Shown in pieces: positions 51,655 to 61,156 of a stretch of DNA of 64,000 nt. Every line of letters begins with the position of its first letter. Position 1 is the first letter of the stretch. Source of the stretch: Aurantiochytrium sp. KH105. Lineage: Eukaryota > Sar > Bigyra > Thraustochytrida > Thraustochytriidae. Below the pieces are notes generated by a model. It saw nothing but the letters and a program-made list of their open reading frames with translations, had not been told where the DNA came from and ran no database searches. The stretch covers positions 124,001-188,000 of the forward strand of contig BGKB01000004.1 in NCBI GenBank assembly GCA_003116975.1, written 5' to 3'. The position numbers were made by a program, and so were the translations under genes.

Positions 51655-53919
51655 CTATCGTACCCTACGGATCTTCTTTTGCTGTGACGCATGCTTGACC
51701 TCGCCGCGCTCAAGCATGATCTGCAGAGCCTTGCGTACGGCAAACTGGCTGTAGCCCTGGAGCGACACGAACTCGTCGATGAGACCACGCTGCGAGACCG
51801 TGGACCCAATCGGAACACGACGCTTGATTTGATCCTCCACAGCTTGCACCTCGCGCACTTGCTCGCGGCCAAGCGACGACATGTCCCCAGGCGCTGCGCC
51901 ATTTGATGCAGCATTGAGCGTCGAAACCTTGAAAAGGCGAATGGCCTCAGTGACGTGCGCAGGCGTTGCTTCGAAAGCAAGCTCCATCTTGGCCAGCGAC
52001 TCGGCGATGCGCACAACGGCCTCGAGCTGACGAATGGTAATGGGAACCGTCGGGCTGCCCCCCCCCGACGACTCGCGTTGACGCTTGCGGTGATCTTCGC
52101 GAATGCCTACATAATTGTTGCGAAGCAGCTCGGCAGCGGCTGGCGACAGGACGGGGGCGCACTTGAGGCGGCAGTATTTGATGTACTTTTTCATGAGCAA
52201 GAGATCAATCTCGCCCTGCGTGCGCTCCTCGTCCGTGCCCACGGCGTCGGTTCCGCCACCACCATGGCCGCGATCAAAGTTGCTCACCGCCGTCGAAGCG
52301 TCGACGTGGACACCAATGACGTGCCGCGCGATGAGGCGGTCCTTGGCCTCGTCGCGAATATCGCGTACGATAAAGATGAGATCAAAGCGCGAAAGAATCG
52401 TTGGCAAGAAGTCAATGTTTTCCGCCGCAGACTTCATGTCGTCATACGTGCCAAAAACAGGATTGGCCGCTGCAAGGACAGACGATCTTGAATTGAGCAC
52501 CGTCGTGATTCCTGCCTTGGCCACAGAAATGGTCTGCTGTTCCATCGCTTCGTGAATGGCCACGCGGTCTTGCTCGCGCATCTTGTCAAATTCGTCGATG
52601 CAAACGACGCCGCCGTCTGCAAGGACCATTGCGCCGCCCTCGAGGAAAAACTCGCCGCGGGAGTCCTTGATGACGTTTGCCGTGAGACCCGCCGCAGACG
52701 AGCCCTTGCCCGAGGTGTACACACCAACGGGGGCCACCTTTTCTACAAATTTGAGAAACTGCGACTTGGCCGTCGATGGATCACCCAGCATGAGCACATT
52801 GATGTCGCCGCGCAGCTTCATGCCGTCTGGCAGAATGCGGCGCGATCCGCCAAAGAGCAAGCACGCGATGGCCTTTTTGATGTCGTGCGTGTAGTCGCCC
52901 GAAATTGCAGGAGCGATCGAGCGGGCGATGCGACCGTAAATATCGCGCGAGCGGGCCATATTGTGAAAGGTTTGCTCTTCTTCGGGCGTGAAAAGAGAGC
53001 TGGAGCGGCCGGACTCGTCGTCCATGACCTCGATGCCCACGACTGTGAGAAAGCCGTCCTTGACGGAGGACGGCATGCGAGAGCCGCCCTTGGCGCTCGC
53101 GGTTTTACCGGACTGCTGTCGCACCGAGGAAATGCCCATAACTTTGATGCGCATGCCAGGGGAGACCTGATCAACGAGGTTTCGCGTCACAGAGAGGTTG
53201 ATGCTGCGGGGCATCTCACCCGTTGGCACTGCTTCGGGGGCCTCTTGGAGCTTGAGCCACTGCGCGTCGACGTACTTGTTTTGGTCAGGAAGAACCTTGA
53301 ACGAGTCATTAGGTGAAGGGCATTCTGGAGCAGGACATGATCGGGGCATTTTCACGGCCTTGTTGAAGTTTGCGCAGGGAATGGTCTTTTTATATCTGCA
53401 CGAAGTGCAAATGAATGTGAGCTCGACAGCTTTGGCGGACGCGCGCGATGCGTGCGTAACAATGCCAGGAATCATGAGCAGCTTGTTCATGTCGTTGGCG
53501 GACACGGTGCGTAGCGGAGTGGGTTTCTGTTTGCTTGAGAGCAAGACCTGAATGTCTGGGATTTCACCACTTTGCATCTCGTCGCGGCTAGGCGTGGTCA
53601 GTTGCAGTGCCTGCTTAGCTGCCTCCTCAAAGACGTCGAGGTAGACTGCTGGGCGCTGGAGAAGCATGTCCAAGAGCTCTTCGTCATAGTTGTTCAGGTG
53701 CTCGAGCTCCACGACAAGCTTGTGTTCGCCGCGCCGAAAGCGCTCAAGCAGCTGCGCGCGATAAGGAAAAACCTGAGTTGAGGCCTCGCGGTAGTTGCGG
53801 ATAAACTCGCGGAAGCGGCTCAGGACGCGCTTCTTTTCGTTTCTGCTCACGTCCGCCTCCCCTGCGCCAAGGTTCTGGTTCGTGTACGACGCGGGGCGTT
53901 CGTCCCAAGCCGTCGCCAT
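51655..53919 (-). CDS. MCM5: MCM5, replicative helicase subunit
   Basis: A 754-residue MCM2-7 subunit. Residues 1-300 hold the OB fold with a zinc finger (CTSCRYKKTIPC and CPAPEC). The AAA+ domain has Walker A GDPSTAKS (379-386), TSGKGSSAAGLTA, Walker B with VCIDEFDKM, and the arginine finger in LSRFDLIF. The phrase KFVEKVAPVGVYTSGKGSS is characteristic of MCM5 over other MCMs. A winged-helix tail ends the protein. It is convergent with the permease, with only 100 bp between stops. The start is ATG 53919 (MATAWDERPA). It is intronless. Confidence 0.95.
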   Translation of the reverse strand: MATAWDERPASYTNQNLGAGEADVSRNEKKRVLSRFREFIRNYREASTQVFPYRAQLLERFRRGEHKLVVELEHLNNYDEELLDMLLQRPAVYLDVFEEAAKQALQLTTPSRDEMQSGEIPDIQVLLSSKQKPTPLRTVSANDMNKLLMIPGIVTHASRASAKAVELTFICTSCRYKKTIPCANFNKAVKMPRSCPAPECPSPNDSFKVLPDQNKYVDAQWLKLQEAPEAVPTGEMPRSINLSVTRNLVDQVSPGMRIKVMGISSVRQQSGKTASAKGGSRMPSSVKDGFLTVVGIEVMDDESGRSSSLFTPEEEQTFHNMARSRDIYGRIARSIAPAISGDYTHDIKKAIACLLFGGSRRILPDGMKLRGDINVLMLGDPSTAKSQFLKFVEKVAPVGVYTSGKGSSAAGLTANVIKDSRGEFFLEGGAMVLADGGVVCIDEFDKMREQDRVAIHEAMEQQTISVAKAGITTVLNSRSSVLAAANPVFGTYDDMKSAAENIDFLPTILSRFDLIFIVRDIRDEAKDRLIARHVIGVHVDASTAVSNFDRGHGGGGTDAVGTDEERTQGEIDLLLMKKYIKYCRLKCAPVLSPAAAELLRNNYVGIREDHRKRQRESSGGGSPTVPITIRQLEAVVRIAESLAKMELAFEATPAHVTEAIRLFKVSTLNAASNGAAPGDMSSLGREQVREVQAVEDQIKRRVPIGSTVSQRGLIDEFVSLQGYSQFAVRKALQIMLERGEVKHASQQKKIRRVR

Positions 53920-54704
53920 GGTGGTTGACCTTGACGAGCTCCTTTCTTGTCAGCTGTTGTCAACTCTTTCCGCACGAGTTGATGAGCTGGCGTCCAGTTG
54001 GGTTTGAAGCGGGCGAAGACCTGCGGCCGTCGGCCTTGGTGGTCTCGCGCGATGACGAGAAAGGGAGAACGAGTCTCCCTCGTCACGCGCGAGGACGCAA
54101 GCTCGAAGACACGAACGTCGATCGCGTGTTGTCTGATTGACAATGAGGACGAAAGTCACGGTTAGGCAATTGTTGAAACCGAAAAATCGGTTTGTTCTGA
54201 ACGTTACGTTCAGGCCGTTTCACGAACTTACTGTAACCCAGAGCCGAAATGAACAAACAGAGGTGTATAGCTAGAACGTTGGACTCGCAATCTCTGAAGT
54301 AGAAATAAACATTGGCCCGAGGCTGTTACACCATAGATAGGACCTGAGGCTAATTTGGTTCGATTCTATCAAAAATATTCGGACAAAGTCGAAATCGGTT
54401 TTGGTAGGATTCACAAGGGTGTGGGCGTGGCAAGTATAATATACATACAAGGAAATGACGCCTGCCGATGAAGCTAGCTGTTCGCAGCTCCACGTTCTCT
54501 TCTCTGGGGAAAAAGGTAAGGTAATCTACTTGCACATCGCGCCGCTAGTTCGTATAGTTTTTTAGGGATTTTTTTTACTTCTGAAGTGGGGGGAGGCTAA
54601 GCATTGATTGAATGACGCGCGAGGAGCAAAAAAGTGCAGCAGTGCAGCGAGGACGTGCGTGTCCGCCCGCTCTCGCTCGTAAGATCTTGGGGGAAAAAAA
54701 AATC
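53920..54704. promoter_or_regulatory. Region upstream of MCM5 and downstream of SEC61
   Basis: 785 bp, less GC-rich than its neighbours. It holds a 7-bp-arm palindrome (separate entry), several AT-rich blocks and SEC61's 3' flank. A tRNA-like stretch near 54265-54300 does not fold and was rejected. Confidence 0.4.
54176..54193. promoter_or_regulatory. Inverted repeat AAACCGA-AAAA-TCGGTTT
   Basis: Perfect 7-bp arms around a four-base loop, about 260 bp upstream of the MCM5 start. It could be a protein-binding palindrome or a chance hairpin. Confidence 0.35.
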
Positions 54705-56290
54705 TTACTGCATCATGCCCATGAGACCAAGGTTGCCGCCCTGGGCGACCTGCTCCTTGGCAAAAGTCTCAAAGTACTGGTGCACGATGGTCACGGCAAG
54801 AAGGATACCGGTACCGGAGCCAATGGCGCCCATCATGTCAGCAAAGACACTGAGAGCGGCAATGCACATGCCGCCAAAGGTAGCGGCAGTAGGGATGTAG
54901 CGGTTGAGCACGGAAACCGTGGAGGCTTCCCGGAAGCCAGCAATGCCGAGACCCTGGTCCTTGAGCTGCTTGGCCACATCGCGCGGCGACGAGCCGGAGA
55001 TGTCGATCCATGTTCGCGCGAAGAGACCGCACGAGCCAACGATAAAGGTAAAGTAAATGACGGAGTGGATCGGGTCGAAGAGGAAGTCCATGAGGCTGCT
55101 GGGCGGGCTAATGTAATAGGCGAGACCACCCGTGGGCTTGCTCTGGCCAGGCGCCGCGGCCTCCCAGCGGCCGAGCATGCGGACCAGAATGTTGTTGCTG
55201 AAGCGCTTGTAGAGGATCTGGCTGAGAAAGTACAGGTTCGAGACGAGCGCAGTCTGCAGGATAATGGGGATGTTGGACGTGTAAAAGAGCTTGATCGGGT
55301 ACGAGCTCGTGTGGCCGCGCACGCGGTGGCTCTTGAGCGGGATATCGACGCGGAAGCCCTGGAAGTAGATGACCACGAGGAAGACCACGACAGTGGACAT
55401 GAGGTTGATGAGGTTGGGCAGGTTCTGGCGGTAAAAGGCCTCCTTGAGCGCCTGGAACTTGTTTGGCCGCGTGAGCACGAGGTGGCCGAGGGCAATGACG
55501 GCACCCTCGAACTCGGTGCCGGCGCCAGTGTTGATGGTGGTGGGGGAGAACGCCTTCCAGACGATGGACTCGCAAATGTTGGTGGCGATGAAGAGGGAGA
55601 TACCCGAGCCGAGACCGTAGCCCTTCTGCAGGAGCTCATCGAGGATGATGACGATGATGCCCGCCATTACGAGCTGCATGATGATGAGGATCGCGTTGCC
55701 GGCGCCAATATCGGAGACGTCACCGTAGGCACCAGAAAGAACGTAGGCAACGGCTTCACCAATGGTGATGAGGATACCAAAGAGCTTTTGCGCACCGCCA
55801 AAGAGAGCGCGATCTTCCTTGACGGACTGATCAACCTCGATGATGCGCACGCCAGCAAGAAGCTGCATGATCATGCCACTGGTAACGATGGGGCTGATGC
55901 CGAGTTCCATGAGCGTGCCACGGTTCGAGGCCAGAATGACACGCACCCAGTAGAGAGGGTCACCGCCCTTGCCCAGACTCACGCCGTAAAGAGGGATCTG
56001 GCAGCACACCAAGAAGATGAAGAGCGTGATGGCCGTCCAGAGCATCTTCTCGCGGAAGGGCACCTTGCGGTCAGGCTGTGCATTTCATCAAAGAAGGAAT
56101 TGAAAAGGGAACAAGAAAAAGATGTCGCAGCGAAAAAGCGTGGACGTCAGCTATCTGTCTGTCTTTCTGACTGTCTGGTGGGCTTTGTGGCGCAAGTTTG
56201 ACAGTAATCGATGGCGCTCTGCGCACGTACCTGTTCGACCTCCGGGATGATGAACATCATCGGCTTGATGATCTGAAGAAAGCGCACCAT
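54705..56290 (-). CDS. SEC61A: SEC61 alpha translocon subunit, two exons
   Basis: Exon 1 (56290-56231, 20 codons) encodes [20 protein letters not shown]. Exon 2 (56075-54705) begins [13 protein letters not shown]. The 155-bp intron (GTACGT...GCACAG) is phase 0 and the join reproduces the conserved PE-x-x-P-x-R-K segment of SEC61 alpha. The total is 476 residues, the standard size. Ten helices are present. Landmarks are [30 protein letters not shown] (TM2 region), the lateral-gate helices, and [18 protein letters not shown] in the cytosolic loop that binds the ribosome. It forms the ER protein-conducting channel. The ATG lies in GCAAGATGG (A at -3). Confidence 0.96.
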
Positions 56291-56970
56291 CTTGCCGAGC
56301 GAGAGGGTCTCTCCTTCTCCTTGTCCTTGTCCTTCTTACTCGTCCACGAGCGCGCGCACGAGCACGAGCACGGGCACGGGCACCGACGCCCGAGGCCGAG
56401 CCGCTCTTGTGCGCTTGCGCGCGCGCGAGGAGCGCCTCGCGGGCGCGGGACGCGGCGGTGGCGCGGGCGTGCAGAGCGCGCGCGGGCGGTAGGCTGCGGA
56501 GGCTGCGTGCGGCGGGCGCGCGTGCGAGCAGGCGGGCCAATTGGACTTTTGCGTTGGATTAGATATGCCACTTTGGCACCTCCAGGTTGTCGCACTCTGC
56601 CTCCGGCCCCCACTACGCTCTACTTTCGCCTCACTGCATTGCGACCACCATCTTCTCCCCCGGTACAAGCTTCCATCGCCGTCTTCTGCACTGTTACAAG
56701 TTTCCGTCGCCGGCAGTGGTGAGAGAGGTCGCCGAACATGGACTAAAACAATTTGCAGACTGTCCTCCACTGGGGACCAAAAATTTAATTCATCATATTA
56801 TAGAGCTAACGGGCGCTCCCAGTGGCGAGAGAGGGGAACAGGAAAAAATCAAATTTGCGGTCGCGCGCACAACGGGAGCAGATGGTGTGTACGAGCCGTA
56901 TGGGAACGCCGCGATGAGAACTTCGCGCATTCTTAAATGGCGAGGGTGGCTTGGAGGACTTGCTCACAGG

Positions 56971-57095
56971 TAGACTGCTCGACTTAGAAGCGGGCTGCCT
57001 GATTCATGAGCAGACTGCCTGATTCACAAGTAGACTGCTTGACTCACTAAGCTGACTGCTTGACTCACTAAGCAGACTGCTTGACTCGGAAGAGG
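56971..57095. repeat. Six-unit 20-22-bp minisatellite
   Basis: Tandem units of the form AGACTGCTTGACTCACTAAGC. Units 4 and 5 are nearly identical, while units 1-3 and 6 are diverged. Confidence 0.85.
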
Positions 57096-57268
57096 CTGCA
57101 ATAATTCAAAGCCATACGTCTTGCTTGCTCTCTGAAGGAGGAAGGATGCGGACTGGCCCGAAGAATAAGAAGATGAAGATAATGAGCTGCAAGGACGAAA
57201 GGATACGTTTGGGGATTTCGCACATTTGTTCTTGGCCAGCAAAAAGTAGTTGGAAAACAAAGGCCGAT

Positions 57269-57374
57269 TGTTTGTTTGTTTGTTTGTCTGTTTGTCTGTT
57301 TGTTTGTTTGGTTGTTTCTTTGTTTCTTTATTTCTTTGTTTCTTTGTTTCTTAGTTTCTTTGTTTCTTTGTTTA
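57269..57374. repeat. TTTG then TTTC tetranucleotide array
   Basis: About 45 bp of TTTG/TCTG units change to TTTC/TTTG units for about 60 bp. The array is strongly pyrimidine/G on the plus strand. Confidence 0.9.
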
Positions 57375-57452
57375 TTCATCTGGGTTTGTTTTTGGGGACG
57401 CTCCGCGAAACGTATACGACCTTGCGGTATTATACATGAAAGCTCAACGTTA

Positions 57453-59567
57453 TCATTTGCGAGGACCAATCACGTTACTCGCGAGGAAACGAAGACTCGT
57501 GGGATTGACAATGACGTCGCGCTTGGGACTCTGCGGGAAAAGACCGTGCGCCGGGCTGGAGGCAAAACTCCGCGATTTGGGAGAATTGAGCATGATTTGA
57601 GTGCGATCGAGAACGCCACCCGTGGCGGACGGCTCGTACGGAGCTGGAACCGCACGTAATAAGAGGTCCTTACGAAGACGCTCCGTCTCGCGAAGGAGTT
57701 TACCCGGGTGAGCAGGCTCATCTGCCTCAATCTGAAGTCTTCCGAGGCGCTTCTTGCCATTTAATGTCTGGGCCCCGGAGGCGCCCCCTGCGAAGCTCGG
57801 CGTGCTGTCTTGCGCACTAAATGGAGCGTGATGGACACCCTGATCGTCAATGTAGCCTTCATCAACGGTACCGTCGCTTGCAAGGTCGTCGTCAAAATCG
57901 TCAGTATGTGTCGCATGGTCTCCCGCGAAAGCTGCGGACAAGTCTTGAAGCTGTAAGTTGAGCGACTCGCCATTTTCAGCAAGTGTAATGGCCTCCATCT
58001 CCGCAAGACGAGTTGCTAGACGCTTCACCTTGCGCATGTCCGCTCCAGGAGCACGCGCTTGAATCTCGAGCTCCTTGCGCATGCGCTCGAGCTCTCTCTG
58101 TTGTGTGATGCGATTCAATCGCGCCTGCATATCGGCAATAGCTCTACGCGCCTCAGTAGGTGTCGTCACCATGGCACCCGGTGCGAGTGGATGCTTGGGT
58201 GACGGAACCGGTGAGTTTTGGAGAAAGCCAGATAGACGCCGCATGGTTTCAAGGTCTTCGTCCGCAGTGACGATCTGCAGACGAGATCCATTTCGAGCGA
58301 GGCCGCGTTCTTTGGCTCCTCCGGAAAGCACGACTGCGGGCATGCTTGATTCCTGAAAGACGACGCTGCCAGGGTCTTGGAGTTCGAGCTGAATGTCGCG
58401 ATTCACCTTTTGCAAGACGTTTTCGAGCATGACGAGCTCAACAATGCCGTCAAGAACGGTCCAATCGGTCTGCAAAGCGCGAAATTCCGTTTCAAGACTG
58501 GAACGAAGCCTCGGCGAGAGAGCCCCGCCATGGAAGCCGTCTCGGACGCGAAAGTAAATGGCCTGATAGTCTTGATCGCTCAAGAGTGGGTGGTCCTTTT
58601 CAAACGCCGATCGCTGTCGGGAGATGGCAAGCTGGATCTTGCCGCTTGCATCGAGAAGACGAGACAAAACGGTCTCGGCTTCTCGCGTATCATCGCCGAG
58701 CGAGGTTGAAGAGGATCTGCCACCATGCGCTGCGACGCTAGCTGGGTCTGGGGGCAGGTCTCCTTTGAGACGTTCTGCGACAAGGTATTCGACCTTGACA
58801 CGCTCAAAGACCAGGTTCTCGGAGAGTTCATCAATCTGTTCGGCCGTGACTGTACCGAGGCTGAGACCATCCATGGCGCGATACAAGGCCAGCACGGCCT
58901 CTGCCCACGGCAAAAGCTCGGTGTCGCGCTCGATGAGGGCACCTTGTCGGGCGCTTTCAACAAAAGAGGTGGCTAGAGCAACCTGAAGGTCCCATTCCTT
59001 CATGTCAAGTTGAGCGCGGAGCACACGCGCCTGTGCTTCATCGTCTCGGCAAAGACGAGCGTAAGCGAGTTCCATCCAGCGCGCAAAGTTCTCAAAGCTT
59101 TGCAGCGAGTCGACGAGATCAAGAAGCTCTTCAATATGGGCACGTAGAGTTGGAGTTGTATCGGCGCCCGGCTGGAGTCTCGCCTCAAGCATGGCGACAA
59201 GTTCATCCTCGTTGACACCAAGAGAGGTGATGAAGCTGGCCAGCATTTTTTCAGCCCATGTTTGAAATGTGAGAAAAAGACCGTGCTGGTGGTGGCTAAA
59301 GTGCAAGAGGCTTGCTGACTTTTGTTCGCCGCCACGTGGAGTGTGTGCATTTTCCCAATTGCTCTCGTCCCACCCCTGCGGCGCTCGCGTGAGCTCTTGT
59401 GCATGGCTGTTCGAGGCTCCTGCCGGTCTGGACCCAACAAACTTTTTCGCGTGGCTGCTCACAAACACGGATAAGCTTTGCTGCCACTCGGCACCTTGCA
59501 AGAACTCCTTGAGTAGACGCACATAAGGTTCCTCGTACTCGTCTTCGTCCTGCCTGAGCCGCTGCAT
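57453..59567 (-). CDS. Large helical protein with possible BART-like N terminus
   Basis: A 704-residue, mostly helical protein. The first 150 residues (YVRLLKEFLQGAEWQQSLSV, then after an insert LFLTFQTWAEKMLASFITSL and VNEDELVAMLEARL) resemble the ARL-binding BART fold of ARL2BP/CFAP36, split by a His/Ser-rich insert; this match is tentative. Long helices with charged heptads follow (for example QRELERMRKELEIQARA and VKRLATRLAEMEAITLAENG). An acidic segment (DDFDDDLASDGTVDEGYIDD) precedes a basic Ser/Pro-rich tail. BART proteins bind ARL2/3 GTPases, often at cilia. The start was moved from upstream non-ATG sequence to ATG 59567 (AAGATGC, A at -3). No membrane span. Confidence 0.6.
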   Translation of the reverse strand: MQRLRQDEDEYEEPYVRLLKEFLQGAEWQQSLSVFVSSHAKKFVGSRPAGASNSHAQELTRAPQGWDESNWENAHTPRGGEQKSASLLHFSHHQHGLFLTFQTWAEKMLASFITSLGVNEDELVAMLEARLQPGADTTPTLRAHIEELLDLVDSLQSFENFARWMELAYARLCRDDEAQARVLRAQLDMKEWDLQVALATSFVESARQGALIERDTELLPWAEAVLALYRAMDGLSLGTVTAEQIDELSENLVFERVKVEYLVAERLKGDLPPDPASVAAHGGRSSSTSLGDDTREAETVLSRLLDASGKIQLAISRQRSAFEKDHPLLSDQDYQAIYFRVRDGFHGGALSPRLRSSLETEFRALQTDWTVLDGIVELVMLENVLQKVNRDIQLELQDPGSVVFQESSMPAVVLSGGAKERGLARNGSRLQIVTADEDLETMRRLSGFLQNSPVPSPKHPLAPGAMVTTPTEARRAIADMQARLNRITQQRELERMRKELEIQARAPGADMRKVKRLATRLAEMEAITLAENGESLNLQLQDLSAAFAGDHATHTDDFDDDLASDGTVDEGYIDDQGVHHAPFSAQDSTPSFAGGASGAQTLNGKKRLGRLQIEADEPAHPGKLLRETERLRKDLLLRAVPAPYEPSATGGVLDRTQIMLNSPKSRSFASSPAHGLFPQSPKRDVIVNPTSLRFLASNVIGPRK

Positions 59568-60021
59568 CTTGTCCCCGGTTCGCGCGGCTCGGATTCCGTC
59601 GGCGACGCGCTCCTGCAGCTTCCTGCCCGCTGTCAATCGCTGTCTGTCAGTCTGTGTCTTTTGATGACACGGCGCGGAAACCAAAAGTTCGCTTTTGCGA
59701 TTTTTATTCTTTGCCCCTATTGCGACACAGAGAGGGTGTGTACTTTTTTCGCGAATCACACAGGAACGTCTTTGATGCGTGCGAGCGGGGTAATCGCCCA
59801 CTGTAAAAAGTGCAAAGGTATGTCGGACGCACAAAAGGTTTTGGTGGGAAGCCGTAGCACGGGCAACACAGTGTCTGAGAAATAATAAGGGAGATCAGAG
59901 CATTAATTGTGCCTCGTTCAGGTTTTCGCGTGCTTGCGCTGGGCAGATGAGAAACGAATGGATTTGATCCTCGACAGGATAAAAATTAACGCTGAGATAT
60001 CGACATAACTAAGGTTTATAT
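59568..60021. other. Intergenic region
   Basis: 454 bp: promoter side of the helical-protein gene and 3' flank of the small basic protein gene. AT-rich at 59880-60020. No gene is supported. Confidence 0.4.
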
Positions 60022-60844
60022 TCATTCTTGCTCACGTGCGCCGTCGCCATAGAGCGTGAAGGGTTTGCGCCTGCGACGTGCCTTTTCGGTAAGTCTACGG
60101 TGGGAGGGCTGGTCGCGCTTGGCAAGTCGTTTAAGCAGCTTCGAAGCTTGTGCATTTGTCTTGAGCGTGAGTTTCTTGCTTGCTGAGTCGAGACGCTTGT
60201 TTAGCGTCTCATAGTCGCGGGTCTCGGCCGTGACAAAGTCCTCTTTTCGCTCATCGTTGTTAGTCTATCGTGCGTGTTTCATGGGTCAACTTGTCGCCCT
60301 TGCAAGCCAAGACAATCCAAGACAAGCCCTTGCAAGCCAAGATAAAACAAAACGTACCGTATTCTTTGGTAAAGGCCTCCTGCGCGAGCTGTCTACGCTG
60401 CTTCTTCGAGAGCGTGCGGTCTTTCTTGGCAAGCTTTTTGGCGCGGAACTCCTTGGTCGCGCGCTCGGTCGCAAAGGCCTCTGCGAGTTCCCGGGCCTCT
60501 TCACTCTGCACAGGCCGCCTGCGTTTCCTCCTCTTGCTCGCAGTCTCGTCGCCGCCTGCCTCCCTGGCAGCCTCCCTGGCGTCGCGCTTGCGCTCCTTGC
60601 GCTCCTCCCGCGCGAGCTCCGCCTTGAGCGCCTCCTGCTGCCTCTGCAGGTGCTCGCGCACGAGGCTCGCCGACATCTTCTCGCGCGCCGCGCCTCCCGA
60701 GCTCTTCTCCGCGCCGCTCCTCGTCCCCGCCGTCCCTGCCCGCCGCGCAGACCGCCTCGCCGCGCAGCGCAGATCCCGGTTCGAGGTCGCGGCCCCGCTT
60801 TGGGTGGCTGGCCCGTGCGGCGCCGCGGCGTGCACGCGCTGCAT
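60022..60844 (-). CDS. Small Lys/Arg-rich protein, two exons
   Basis: Exon 1 (60844-60358) and exon 2 (60242-60022) join in phase 1 across a 115-bp GTACGT...AAAAG intron, with a CTAAC branch-like site 18 nt before the acceptor. The product is 235 residues and continues TKEYEDFVTAETRDYETL across the junction. It is highly basic with alternating Glu (EERKERKRDAREAAREAG, KLAKKDRTLSKKQRRQ) and ends RRRRKPFTLYGDGAREQE. This looks nucleolar or ribosome-biogenesis-like, but no family is recognised. A second in-frame ATG at 60676 (MSASLVREHL) also has A at -3; the GC-rich, Arg/Ala-rich segment before it may be untranslated. Divergent from eEF3. Confidence 0.6.
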
Positions 60845-61156
60845 AGTGCGGAACTAGTTGTGCGCCAGTCGCCGCCGCCGGCGCCAGTGATTCATTCGCC
60901 TGCGCTCGACCCGTTGCGGCGTCATCGGCGTCGTTGGCACCAAAACCTGCATCAACAGACGCACGCTCGGAGGCGCGAAGCAAGCTCGCTCGCTCGCTCG
61001 CGAGGACTCGCCGCTGCCTCGGGGAGCGCGCGCGGGAGGGCGCGGCGCGGGGCGTGCGGGAGCGCGTGCGGGATCGCATCGAGCGCGTGCACGGCGGCGC
61101 GTCGAGGCGGAGGAGCCGCGCGAGGAGCCCGAGGAGAGAGAACCTACCTCGGCAAG
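60845..61156. promoter_or_regulatory. Divergent region, basic protein / eEF3
   Basis: 312 bp head-to-head spacer, GC-rich, with CTCG units near 60988-61001. It probably contains both core promoters. If both are translation-related genes, shared control would fit, but this is inference. Confidence 0.4.

Larger units (their letters stand above)
56291..57452. other. Intergenic region with minisatellite and TTTG/TTTC array
   Basis: 1.16 kb. GC-rich SEC61 leader sequence occupies 56.3-56.55 kb, then unique sequence, a six-copy 20-22-bp repeat (56971-57095) and a TTTG/TTTC array (57269-57374) near the 3' end of the next gene. No gene is supported. Confidence 0.45.

Noticed and set aside
54262..54335. 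tRNA-like sequence near TAGCTAGAACGTTGGACTCG
   Set aside because: It resembles an A box and anticodon arm, but the anticodon stem does not pair and there is no B box or acceptor stem.
54612..56201. 529-codon open frame antisense to SEC61 alpha
   Set aside because: It is the complement of a real, strongly conserved gene; third-position GC bias removes stop codons on the opposite strand. Its translation is repetitive Glu/Asp/His-rich with no domain.
9897..57374. CRISPR array or insertion-sequence interpretation of the direct repeats
   Set aside because: The arrays are simple microsatellites with no spacers, terminal inverted repeats or transposase frames; the genome is eukaryotic.
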